This document shows positions 33,356 through 41,199 of a stretch of DNA of 44,474 nucleotides, in pieces; position 1 is the first letter of the stretch, and each line of letters opens with the position of its first letter. The translations under genes were made by a program, and so were the position numbers. The DNA is from Natrialba chahannaoensis JCM 10990. Lineage in GTDB: Archaea > Halobacteriota > Halobacteria > Halobacteriales > Natrialbaceae. The stretch lies in NCBI RefSeq assembly GCF_000337135.1, contig NZ_AOIN01000023.1, positions 71,750 to 116,223 on the forward strand. The letters are read 5' to 3'. The notes under the pieces are model-generated. The model saw only the letters and a list, made by a program, of their open reading frames with translations, was not told the origin of the DNA and made no database searches.

Positions 33356-33393
33356 GACGCCTGTATCACAGGCGTCTCGTACCCCTATTTAAA
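33356..33393 (+). promoter_or_regulatory. Perfect 9-bp palindrome and TATA box upstream of the molybdoenzyme operon
   Basis: GACGCCTGT (33356-33364), a 3-nt loop, and ACAGGCGTC (33368-33376) form a perfect hairpin. TATTTAAA (33386-33393) follows after 9 nt, so transcription should begin near 33416, leaving a leader of about 180 nt. The palindrome sits where an archaeal activator or the BRE-side regulator would bind. It is not followed by T residues, so it is less convincing as a terminator of the ATPase gene. Confidence 0.55.
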
Positions 33394-33578
33394 CACCCAC
33401 AGTATCACGGGATTTGCGCCCGATATCCCCGACGGGCGGGAACAGAGTCCCCGGATTAAGCGGGTAACGGACCACGCTCAACCTGTATGGAACACAGACG
33501 ACCGATACTCGGGCAGGAATCTAACTGGCCGACATGGACTGCGGTCGTATCGCACGCGGGGGCTCGAAGCGTCGCTAC

Positions 33579-33586
33579 GGAGGTGA
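33579..33586 (+). promoter_or_regulatory. Shine-Dalgarno of the molybdoenzyme alpha subunit
   Basis: GGAGGTGA pairs fully with the 3' end of archaeal 16S rRNA. It lies 10 nt before the ATG at 33597 and 45 nt after the longer frame's ATG at 33534, so it fixes 33597 as the start. Confidence 0.75.
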
Positions 33587-33596
33587 AGGTGGGACA

Positions 33597-36500
33597 ATGA
33601 GTGATGATACTGACGCTGGCGTGGGTTCTGATCTCTCACTCACTCGGCGTGAACTCGGTGCTGCGGCCGCTGGCGTCGCCGGTGCGTCGGGGCTCGGACT
33701 GCTCGGCTATCGTCGCCTGACTCGTGATGGGGAGGTCGGAGCGGCCGACGATACGATGAACCCACTCGAGGAGTACCCGAATCAGGAGTGGGAAGACCAC
33801 TACCGTGACGTGTGGGAGCCAGACGACTCCTACATGCTCACGTGTACGCCGAACGACACGCACAACTGTTTCCTCGAAGCCTCCGTCAAGAACGGGGAGA
33901 TCACCCGTCTCGGTCCGTCGATGAACTATGGCGAGGCCGAAGACCTCTATGGGAATCAAGCCACCAGTCGGTGGGACCCCCGCGTCTGTAACAAGGGGCT
34001 GGCGATGATCGAACGGTTCTACAGCGATCGCCGCGTGAAGGCCCCAATGGTCCGTGAGGGCTTCATGGAGTGGTACGAGGACGGGTTTCCGCGCGACGAC
34101 GACGGCTCGATGCCCGAAGAGTACGCCAACCGCGGCGAGGACGACTGGATCGAGGTCGACCACGAGGAGGCCTACGAGATCGCCGCAGAGGCGTTCATCG
34201 AGATCGCCGACCAGTATAGCGGTGAGTCGGGCATGCAGGCCCTGCTGGAACAGGAGTACGACGAGCGTGTTGTCGACCAGACCCAGGGAGTCGGCGTCCG
34301 GTCGATGAAGTTCCGCGGTGGTATGCCGCTGCTGGGCCCGATCAAGCTGTTTGGGCAATACCGAACGGCGAACTCGATGGCGCTTTTGGACCACCACGTC
34401 CGCGACGTGGACGAGGGCGAGGCGCTGGGCGCGGTCGGACTGGACAACTACTCGTTCCACACCGACCTGCCGCCGGGCCACCCGATGGTGACGGGTCAGC
34501 AGACGGTCGATTTCGACCTGGCGAACGTCGAGTACGCCGACCACGTGATCCTCTGTGGGATCAACTACCTGACAACGAAGATGGCCGACTGTCACTGGCT
34601 GACGGAAGCCAGGCTCAAGGGTACGAAGATCACGGGCATCTTCACAGACTACAACGCGACGGCGTCGAAGTGTGATGAACTGATCACGCTGCGGCCCGCG
34701 ACCGACTCTGCGCTCTTCCTCGGCGCTGCACGGGTCCTCATAGAGGAAGAACTCTACGACGAGGATTTCGTCCGCCAGTACACGGACCTTCCGATGCTGG
34801 TTCGGCTGGACGAAGGCGAGTTCCTGCGGGCGAGCGACGTCTTCGAGGACCATGAACTCGGAGACCTAGAGAAGACAGCGACGGTCGCCGACGACGCCGA
34901 CCGCCCCGGCGTCGACGTGACCGACATCGACGAGCAGTTCATCACCGAAGAGATGCGCGAGGAGTGGGGTGACTTCGTGGTCCGTGACGACGAGACGGGC
35001 CAGCTCGAGGTTGTCACCCGCGAAGAGATCGGCGAGTCGTTCGATGTCGCGGCGACCCTTGAGGGGACCTTCGAGGTCGAACTCGCCGACGGCGAGACCG
35101 CCGAAGTCCGCCCGGTCTTCGACCTGATCAAGGAACACCTCGTCGAGACCTGGGATCTCGAGTCGACCGCCGAGGTCACCGGAACCGAACCGGAGGCTGT
35201 CGAGAACCTTGCCCATGACCTCGCGGACAACCAGGAGGAAACGCTCATCCTGAAAGGGATGGGTCCGAACCACTACACGAATCAGGACCTCAAGGATCGC
35301 TCGGCATTCCTGATCGCCTCGCTGACCCAGAACGTCGGTAGCTTCAGCGGTAACATCGGGAGCTACGCGGGGAACTACCGGGCGGCGTACTTCAACGGCG
35401 TCTGGCAGTACACCCAGGAGAATCCCTTCGACCCCGAACTCGATCCCGACGCCGAAGCCGAGGTCGACGGCCGGTTCGACATGCAGTCGGCCCACTGGTA
35501 CGCGAACTTAGATGAGCCCCTGGAAGTCGAAGGTGAGTACTTCCAGGGCGACTCGCACATGCACACGCCGACGAAGTCGGTGTGGATCGCCGGCTCGAAC
35601 TCGTTCCTCGGGAACGCGAAGGGTGCCTACAAGATCATCGAAGACGCCCTGCGGACGGGGCGCATCGAGGCGTTCTTTACCAACGAGTGGTGGTGGACGA
35701 TGACCTGCGAGTACTCGGACATCGTCTTCCCAGCGGATTCGTGGGCCGAACACAAGGTTCACGACATCACGGCCTCGGTGACGAACCCATTTGTCATCAC
35801 GATGCCCGAGTCCGGGATCGACCGGATCTACAACACCCGAAACGACGCTCAACACTACAAGGGCGTCGCCCAGAAGCTCGCCGAGAAACTCGACGAGCCA
35901 CGCTTCGAGGACTACTGGGAGTTCATCGACGAGGACGAGTACCAGGCAAAGCCGTACCTCCAGCGGATCATCGACAACTCGAACATGGTCAAGGGGTACG
36001 ATGTCGAGGAATTGCTCGACGACGCCGAGGACGGGACGCCGGCGCTGATCATGTCCCGGACGTACCCCAAGTACGTCGGCAGTCGGCAGATTCAGGACGA
36101 CGAACCCTGGTACACGAAGACCGGCCGGATGGAGTTCTTCCGCGAAGAAGAGGAGTTCGCACGGGCCGGGGAGAACATCCCGGTCCACCGCGAACCGATC
36201 GACGCGACCCCCTACGAGCCGAACGTCCTTGTCGACAACAGTGACAGCCCGGTCATCGATCCGGACACACCCGACGATCTCGGTTGGGCCGACGACGGCG
36301 TCGACGACACGAAGGCCCGGCAGGTCCGCAACGTAATCAAAACGCCGACCGAACTGCTCAACTCTAACCACCCGCTGACGGAACTCGCCGAAGGCTACGA
36401 GTACATCTACATGACGCCCAAGTACCGTCACGGGACCCACACCTTCGCGAATTCACTGCCGAACATCGCAGTCTGGTGGGGCAACTACGGTGATATGGAC

Positions 36501-37124
36501 CGTGAGGACGAGCGGATGCCGTACTACGGCGAGGGCTACATCGAGATGAATCCCGAGGACGCCCGCGAAGAAGGGCTCGAGGACGGCGACTACGTCTGGG
36601 TCGATGCCGACCCGCAGGACCGTCCGTACCCTGAGTACGACCCCGATGAGGGCGAAGACGACTACGCCCGTGCGCTGATGCGGTTACGCTACCAGCCCGC
36701 GATGCCGGAAGGCGTCACCCGCAGTTGGATGAACGTCAACCAGACCTCGCACAAGACCTACGAAGCCCAGGAAGAGCGCGACGACGGGATGGCCAAGTCC
36801 GAGGACACCGACTACGTGTCGCTCTACCGGCAAGGCGGCCACCAGAGCGCGACGACGTCGTTCTTCCGACCGACCCGTCTGACTGACAGCATGCCCCGCA
36901 AGGATATGGCCGGACAGAACATCGCGGAAGGGTTCGCACCCGACGTCCACTGTGCCAACGGCGCGCCCAAGGAGGCCTTCGTGAAGATCGAGAAAGAAAG
37001 CGACGGCGGCACTGGCGGCGAGGGCGAGTGGGAACTCGTCGATCGCGGCATTCGACCGACAAACGAGGACGAGACGATGGAAGAGTACCTGAGCGGCGGC
37101 TTCGTGCAGACCTCGGACGACTGA
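33597..37124 (+). CDS. Tat-exported molybdopterin oxidoreductase, NarG-like type II alpha subunit
   Basis: 1175 residues. A Tat signal is clear at 14-40 (SLTRRELGAAAAGVAGASGL). The Fe-S zone reads TCTPNDTHNC (C83, D87, C91) with a later C131 (PRVCNKG). At the positions of the H/C-x3-C-x3-C pattern of bacterial NarG, Asp stands in the second place. A type II molybdenum ligand is predicted at D290 within HTDLPPGHP. The molybdopterin guanine dinucleotide domains follow, ending near residue 1100 (RYQPAMPEGVTRSW). Family members reduce nitrate, selenate or chlorate, or oxidise dimethyl sulfide or ethylbenzene. The protein is larger than archaeal NarG (about 980, recollection), with acidic insertions. 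No Rieske or cytochrome b anchor is encoded nearby. The substrate is therefore open. Confidence 0.9.
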   Translation: MSDDTDAGVGSDLSLTRRELGAAAAGVAGASGLGLLGYRRLTRDGEVGAADDTMNPLEEYPNQEWEDHYRDVWEPDDSYMLTCTPNDTHNCFLEASVKNGEITRLGPSMNYGEAEDLYGNQATSRWDPRVCNKGLAMIERFYSDRRVKAPMVREGFMEWYEDGFPRDDDGSMPEEYANRGEDDWIEVDHEEAYEIAAEAFIEIADQYSGESGMQALLEQEYDERVVDQTQGVGVRSMKFRGGMPLLGPIKLFGQYRTANSMALLDHHVRDVDEGEALGAVGLDNYSFHTDLPPGHPMVTGQQTVDFDLANVEYADHVILCGINYLTTKMADCHWLTEARLKGTKITGIFTDYNATASKCDELITLRPATDSALFLGAARVLIEEELYDEDFVRQYTDLPMLVRLDEGEFLRASDVFEDHELGDLEKTATVADDADRPGVDVTDIDEQFITEEMREEWGDFVVRDDETGQLEVVTREEIGESFDVAATLEGTFEVELADGETAEVRPVFDLIKEHLVETWDLESTAEVTGTEPEAVENLAHDLADNQEETLILKGMGPNHYTNQDLKDRSAFLIASLTQNVGSFSGNIGSYAGNYRAAYFNGVWQYTQENPFDPELDPDAEAEVDGRFDMQSAHWYANLDEPLEVEGEYFQGDSHMHTPTKSVWIAGSNSFLGNAKGAYKIIEDALRTGRIEAFFTNEWWWTMTCEYSDIVFPADSWAEHKVHDITASVTNPFVITMPESGIDRIYNTRNDAQHYKGVAQKLAEKLDEPRFEDYWEFIDEDEYQAKPYLQRIIDNSNMVKGYDVEELLDDAEDGTPALIMSRTYPKYVGSRQIQDDEPWYTKTGRMEFFREEEEFARAGENIPVHREPIDATPYEPNVLVDNSDSPVIDPDTPDDLGWADDGVDDTKARQVRNVIKTPTELLNSNHPLTELAEGYEYIYMTPKYRHGTHTFANSLPNIAVWWGNYGDMDREDERMPYYGEGYIEMNPEDAREEGLEDGDYVWVDADPQDRPYPEYDPDEGEDDYARALMRLRYQPAMPEGVTRSWMNVNQTSHKTYEAQEERDDGMAKSEDTDYVSLYRQGGHQSATTSFFRPTRLTDSMPRKDMAGQNIAEGFAPDVHCANGAPKEAFVKIEKESDGGTGGEGEWELVDRGIRPTNEDETMEEYLSGGFVQTSDD

Positions 37125-37151
37125 CAACGGCAGCAGCAACAACAAACACCT

Positions 37152-37157
37152 GGTGAT
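37152..37157 (+). promoter_or_regulatory. Shine-Dalgarno of the Fe-S beta subunit
   Basis: GGTGAT ends 4 nt before the ATG at 37162. It matches the anti-SD and argues against the GTG at 37153, which lies within it. Confidence 0.6.
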
Positions 37158-37161
37158 CACA

Positions 37162-38370
37162 ATGGCAGAAGTATACAATTGGCAGATCGGACGCGAGATG
37201 GACTACCCCTACGCGGAGGCGCGACCCGAGAAACAGTGGGGGGCAGTGTTCGACATCAACAAGTGTATCGCATGTCAGACATGTACGCTGTCGTGTAAGA
37301 CGACCTGGACCCACGGCGAGGGCCAGGAGCACATGTTCTGGAACAACGTCGAGACCAAGCCCTACGGCTCCCACCCCATCGAGTGGGACAAGGAAATCCT
37401 CGACCGCCTCGGCGTGCAGGAGTGGCGCGAAGAGGATGGCGAGTACGTCTACGAGGGAGACACCATCTTCGAGGCGAACGATGTCGACTGGGATGAGATG
37501 GCCCCGGACGACGACCCGCAGAACCGCCACGGACAGGACATCGAGGGCTACATCCCAGACAGCGAAGACTGGGCACACCCTAACCTCGGGGAAGACGAAC
37601 CGGCCGGCGAAACCTTCGAGTCCGATACGCACATCTCGGAGGACGAGGAGACCCACCCGATGTGGTTCTTCTACCTTCCCCGCGTCTGCAATCACTGCTC
37701 GTTCGCGGGCTGTGCCGGTGGCTGTCCCGTCCAGGCGGTCTACAAGCGCCAGGAAGACGGGATCGTCCTGATCGACGAGGACAGCTGTGAGGCGTTCCAG
37801 GAGTGTGTCCGGGCCTGCCCGTACGGGAAGTCCGTCTACAACCCCGAAGAAAGCGTCTCCCAGAAGTGTGTTGGCTGTTACCCCAAAGTCGAGGAAGGAC
37901 TCGTCCCGCAATGTTTCGAAAACTGCCTCGGAAAAATTCGCCAGCACGGCTGGATCAACCCACCGGATGAAGCTGACTCCTCGAACCCGATCGACTACCT
38001 CGTCCACGACGCCGAGGTCGCCCTGCCGCTGTACCCACAGCTCGGCTTAGAGCCAAACGTCTACTACATCCCGCCGATCAACGTCCCCGACGACTACCTG
38101 ATCCAGATGTTCGGTCCACGCGTCGCGGACGCAAAGGAGACCTACCAGGCCGCCCGCCGCGGCGACGAGGAGTACCGCAAACTCCGCGGCCTACTCCATC
38201 TGATGGGCTCCACCGAATGGCGCGTCGAGGAGTTCGACGTGACCGACGAGGAAGCCATCGGCTACGACGAGGACGGCGAAACCGTCGCCCGCGTTCCGAT
38301 GGAAGAACCACAGTACGAGCGCGAGCGCTTCGACGAGGACAACAACGCCTACCGACTCGACATCACGTGA
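37162..38370 (+). CDS. Four-cluster ferredoxin beta subunit (NarH-like)
   Basis: 402 residues. Four Cys groups are present: CIACQTCTLSC (near 36), CNHCSFAGCAGGCP, CEAFQECVRACPYGK, and CVGCYPKVEEG with CFENC. This is the NarH/DdhB pattern, carrying three [4Fe-4S] and one [3Fe-4S] cluster. In group three the position that in NarH is Trp (C-x-x-W) is Phe, consistent with a [3Fe-4S] site. It passes electrons between the molybdenum subunit and a redox partner. It has no signal sequence, so it would be exported bound to the Tat substrate alpha. An acidic insertion of about 100 residues (75-160) sits between the first and second Cys groups. The following chaperone gene begins 10 nt after the stop. 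Confidence 0.92.
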   Translation: MAEVYNWQIGREMDYPYAEARPEKQWGAVFDINKCIACQTCTLSCKTTWTHGEGQEHMFWNNVETKPYGSHPIEWDKEILDRLGVQEWREEDGEYVYEGDTIFEANDVDWDEMAPDDDPQNRHGQDIEGYIPDSEDWAHPNLGEDEPAGETFESDTHISEDEETHPMWFFYLPRVCNHCSFAGCAGGCPVQAVYKRQEDGIVLIDEDSCEAFQECVRACPYGKSVYNPEESVSQKCVGCYPKVEEGLVPQCFENCLGKIRQHGWINPPDEADSSNPIDYLVHDAEVALPLYPQLGLEPNVYYIPPINVPDDYLIQMFGPRVADAKETYQAARRGDEEYRKLRGLLHLMGSTEWRVEEFDVTDEEAIGYDEDGETVARVPMEEPQYERERFDEDNNAYRLDIT

Positions 38371-38379
38371 TCGAAGACC

Positions 38380-39369
38380 ATGACGACACCACCAACACGC
38401 GATCCAACCGAGATGCCCAACGCAGCCGACAGCAACTCCAAAACCGCACGCGAGTCCGTCCATCGCGCGCGCCTCTACAAACTCCTCTCCCTGGCGTTCG
38501 ACCGCCCGGGCGAGACACTCGAGTCGGCGCTCGTCTCGGGGACGTTCGACGAGCAGCTACTCGAGTCCGCGGCGGTGCTCGATGGGGACGTGACTGACGA
38601 AAGTGAAGAAAACGATCCAACCACCGACGCCCACGGCGATCTTCACGACGCCGCAACAACTGTCGTCGACGCAAGTCCAGCCACGCAGGAAGCCGTCGAC
38701 GAGCACTACAGCACGTGGACCTCGCTGTTCGGCTTCGAGACCGGCGGCGACATTCCGCAGTACGAAATCGAGTTCAGTCCGGGAACGCTGGTCACGAGCA
38801 CGGATACCCTATCCGATATCGCGGGCTTCTACGACGCGTTCGGGCTCTCGCTCGCCGAAGATCGACGCGAGCGCGTCGACCATCTCTGCATCGAACTCGA
38901 GTTCGTCTCGCAGTTGGCGCTGCAGACGGCGGCGCTTGCAAAGAAGGGCGACGAGACGGGTATCGAAATCGTGACCGATGCACAGGGGTCGTTTATCGAG
39001 GATCATCTCGGGCGGTGGCTCCCGCGGTATCGGGAGGCGATTGAGGATGCCGACGTGGGTGACGACGGTAGTAGCAGAGACGAACAAGAAGGCCGAAACA
39101 AACCAGACGAGACGGCGTTCTACGACGCACTGGCTGTACTCGCCTGCCAACTCGTCGAACGCGACGCGGACCGGTTCGCTGTCGAACCGGACGTGTTCGC
39201 GGAGACGCCGGCAGAACCGTCGCCACTCGAGGGACTCACCAACAGTGAGGGAGAAGTCGACTTCCGATGTGGGACGTGTGGCTCGGGTGCGGGGCCGTCG
39301 TCGGCACCAGCAACAGAGCCAGGTCCAGAACCCCAGTTGCCGATGGGGAACCGAGAGGGGCCGTACTGA
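38380..39369 (+). CDS. TorD/NarJ-like molybdoenzyme chaperone
   Basis: 329 residues. The all-helical TorD fold is suggested by RARLYKLLSLAFDRPGETL, EEHYSTW-like DEHYSTWTSLFGFETGG, the family phrase PQYEIEFSPG, and DIAGFYDAFGLSLAEDRRERVDHLCIEL (two helices). Such chaperones bind the Tat signal of the apo-alpha subunit until molybdenum cofactor is inserted. The C-terminal 90 residues are a low-complexity extension with FRCGTCGSG, absent from bacterial NarJ. An in-frame ATG at 38413 would shorten the N-terminus. It follows beta by 10 nt and is co-transcribed with it. Confidence 0.87.
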   Translation: MTTPPTRDPTEMPNAADSNSKTARESVHRARLYKLLSLAFDRPGETLESALVSGTFDEQLLESAAVLDGDVTDESEENDPTTDAHGDLHDAATTVVDASPATQEAVDEHYSTWTSLFGFETGGDIPQYEIEFSPGTLVTSTDTLSDIAGFYDAFGLSLAEDRRERVDHLCIELEFVSQLALQTAALAKKGDETGIEIVTDAQGSFIEDHLGRWLPRYREAIEDADVGDDGSSRDEQEGRNKPDETAFYDALAVLACQLVERDADRFAVEPDVFAETPAEPSPLEGLTNSEGEVDFRCGTCGSGAGPSSAPATEPGPEPQLPMGNREGPY

Positions 39370-39467
39370 AAAGCCAGCACCGGCCACACGGTCCGCTGCC
39401 AGACCGTGACGAAACGGTATACGGTATCGACCCGACAATCGGAGACATACCTTCCAGTTCCCGTCCA

Positions 39468-39713
39468 ATGCAATCGCTAACGCCATCGATCATCTCACAC
39501 GGTGCGCTGCAGGCGCACTCGCGAACGCTCGTCAAAACGCTCACTTATCGGCTCCTGATGGTACTGGTGACCATCACGGTCGCCTTTCTCGTCACTGGGA
39601 ATGGCTCGGATGCCGTCAATATCGGCATCGCCGCGAACCTGCTGAAAACGGGGACTTACTACGGGTACGAGCGCCTCTGGGCGCACATCTCGTGGGGTCT
39701 CGACGATGGGTGA
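39468..39713 (+). CDS. DUF2061 small membrane protein
   Basis: 81 residues from the ATG at 39468 (MQSLTPSIISHGALQAHSRT). The DUF2061 pattern is plain: SRTLVKTLTYRLLMVLVTIT, AFLVTGNGSDAVNIGIAANL, LKTGTYYGYERLWAHISWG. Two transmembrane helices. Family function is not known; in bacteria it often neighbours sulfur-assimilation genes. Here it lies between the chaperone and mobB. It is too short to be a cytochrome b anchor and has no heme-ligating His pair. Confidence 0.87.
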   Translation: MQSLTPSIISHGALQAHSRTLVKTLTYRLLMVLVTITVAFLVTGNGSDAVNIGIAANLLKTGTYYGYERLWAHISWGLDDG

Positions 39714-39783
39714 GCAGGAGCGAGACTAGGAGTCAGAACAGCGAAATCCGCACACATACGGCAAAGGCCGTCCCAGAAGAACT

Positions 39784-40296
39784 ATGAAGGTACTCGGACT
39801 CGTCGGCCACAGCAACTCGGGGAAAACAACCCTCGTCGAGCGTTTGCTCCCCGAATGTTCGAAGTACGGCCGCGTCGGGACCGTCAAGTCGATCCACCAC
39901 GATATCGAGGTCGACACTCCGGGAACGGATACACACCGACATGCGAGCGCGGGCGCAGAGACCGTCGTCGGCATCACGCCGTCGACGACGTTCGAAATTA
40001 CGAATCGTGGGAAGCAGACCGACGGTTCGAATGGGAACGGAAACGGAAACGGAAACGGAAACGAGAACGGAGCCACCACCGAACTCGCCCCGCTTCGAAC
40101 CACACTCCAGCGGTTACAGGCACGGGGGTACGACCTCGTCCTCGTTGAAGGCTTTCGACAGGCTCGGTGTCCAAAACTCGTCGTCGGTGAAACCGTCCCC
40201 GACGGAACAGCACCCCGAATCATCGAGCAGATCACCGAACCAGATGCTGTCGACGTCGCGAGGCTCGCCGAGAGCGTTTGCGGTCTCGGCGACTGA
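39784..40296 (+). CDS. mobB: Molybdopterin-guanine dinucleotide biosynthesis protein B
   Basis: 170 residues. A P-loop GTPase opening with MKVLGLVGHSNSGKTTLVER (Walker A HSNSGKTT), then the MobB phrases RVGTVKSIHHDIEVDTPGTD and HRHASAGAETVVGI, and YDLVLVEGFRQARCPKLVV for Walker B. MobB helps attach GMP to molybdopterin to form bis-MGD, the cofactor required by the alpha subunit encoded upstream. A Gly-Asn repeat (about 84-94) inserted before LRTTLQRL is encoded by a hexanucleotide repeat and is probably a flexible loop. The gene starts 70 nt after the DUF2061 gene. Confidence 0.92.
   Translation: MKVLGLVGHSNSGKTTLVERLLPECSKYGRVGTVKSIHHDIEVDTPGTDTHRHASAGAETVVGITPSTTFEITNRGKQTDGSNGNGNGNGNGNENGATTELAPLRTTLQRLQARGYDLVLVEGFRQARCPKLVVGETVPDGTAPRIIEQITEPDAVDVARLAESVCGLGD
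40033..40068 (+). repeat. Hexanucleotide repeat within mobB
   Basis: Six 6-bp units (GGGAAC, four GGAAAC, GAGAAC) in frame encode the Gly-Asn stretch of MobB. Units are in frame, so length change by slippage would not break the gene. Confidence 0.75.
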
Positions 40297-40350
40297 ACTC
40301 AAGTACTGACACTGACCGTCAGCACACGACAGTCGCTGGTCGAGTGCCTA

Positions 40351-41034
40351 CTACTCTCCCAGAACTGAATCAAGAAGCGTCCGCTGAGCAGCAGCAAGAT
40401 GCTCGGTAAACGTCGAGGAGGTGATCTCGAGTGCATCTGCGACCTCGGTCGCATTCGCTCGCTTCGGGTACTCAAAGTAGCCCAGTTCGTTCGCCGTCTC
40501 GAGTACCTCTCGCTGGCGAGCGGTGAGTGCGGATCGGTCGACGAACACGAGATCCTGCTCGGAGCTGTCGGGACGGGCCTGGACGAGCCGTTGGACCGTA
40601 ACGTCGGCGTAGCGCTCCTGGAGTTTGCCGACGATCTGCTGGAGGACATCGGTGCTCGGCACGTGAAACACGAGAACGAGCGCACCGTCATCCGTGTGGA
40701 CATCGACGACCGGCGCGTCGAAGCGCTCGACACACTCACAGGGGCAGCCACGGCCGAACTCGCGGGTGAAGCGATAGACCGTCTGCGAGCCATCCGAAAA
40801 GAGGACCTGCAGGTTGTCGGCTGAGGCGTCATCGTTCGACGCTGAGACAATCACAGTGGACTCGGCGTGGGAACTGTCCTCAACGAGGAGTTCTTCAGTT
40901 ACCGTCTCGCCCGTCGACGGATCGACACTCTTTGAGATCGAACGGCTGCTCATCCCCTCCTCGGCAGAGAGCTGTGCTGCCGGACAGTCGTCCGGGTCCT
41001 CGACCATCAGTGTCGCTCGAATACCCGTGCTCAT
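40351..41034 (-). CDS. HTH-10 (DmsR/Bat-type) regulator with CPCEC motif
   Basis: 227 residues from the ATG at 41034 (MSTGIRATLMVEDPDDCP). It is a paralog of the protein at 25879: the GIRAT opening and C17 in a CP pair, a sensor segment with GCPCECVERF (C97, C99, C101), then VLVFHVPSTDVLQQIVGKLQ, and the HTH-10 at about 170-225 (LTARQREVLETANELGYFEYP, ATEVADALEITSSTFTEHL). It lacks the long polar insert of the paralog. DmsR-type proteins activate anaerobic respiratory genes, so the molybdoenzyme operon just upstream on the opposite strand is the likely target, by proximity. Its promoter has a perfect 16-bp palindrome. Confidence 0.88.
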   Translation of the reverse strand: MSTGIRATLMVEDPDDCPAAQLSAEEGMSSRSISKSVDPSTGETVTEELLVEDSSHAESTVIVSASNDDASADNLQVLFSDGSQTVYRFTREFGRGCPCECVERFDAPVVDVHTDDGALVLVFHVPSTDVLQQIVGKLQERYADVTVQRLVQARPDSSEQDLVFVDRSALTARQREVLETANELGYFEYPKRANATEVADALEITSSTFTEHLAAAQRTLLDSVLGE

Positions 41035-41070
41035 ACACTTACTAAGACGTGTCAGTACCGAAGACACACG

Positions 41071-41094
41071 CCCACCATATGGTGGGTCCCTTAT
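41071..41094 (-). promoter_or_regulatory. TATA-like box and 16-bp palindromic operator of the HTH-10 gene
   Basis: CCCACCATATGGTGGG (41071-41086) is a perfect palindrome. A minus-strand TATA-like ATAAGGG (41094-41088) precedes it. Expected transcript start is about 41066 and the leader about 32 nt. Half of the palindrome recurs at exactly the same distance (43 nt) from the start codon of the winged-helix gene at 25410. Confidence 0.65.
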
Positions 41095-41199
41095 CTGTGA
41101 AATTACCGGCCTGCCGGCACGTCAGCGGTCTGTGACACAGCGACGGGAGCCGTCGTGCCCCGGGTAGCGCATTAACACACTCCATAGCGTACCGAGCCT

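Noticed and set aside
33636..38007. Several 300-420 codon minus-strand frames opposite the molybdoenzyme genes
   Set aside because: They are shadows of alpha and beta reading frames, without domains or starts with promoters.
39468..39713. DUF2061 protein considered as the missing membrane anchor of the molybdoenzyme
   Set aside because: Too short, no heme-binding His pairs, and the family is unrelated to NarI or cytochrome b subunits.
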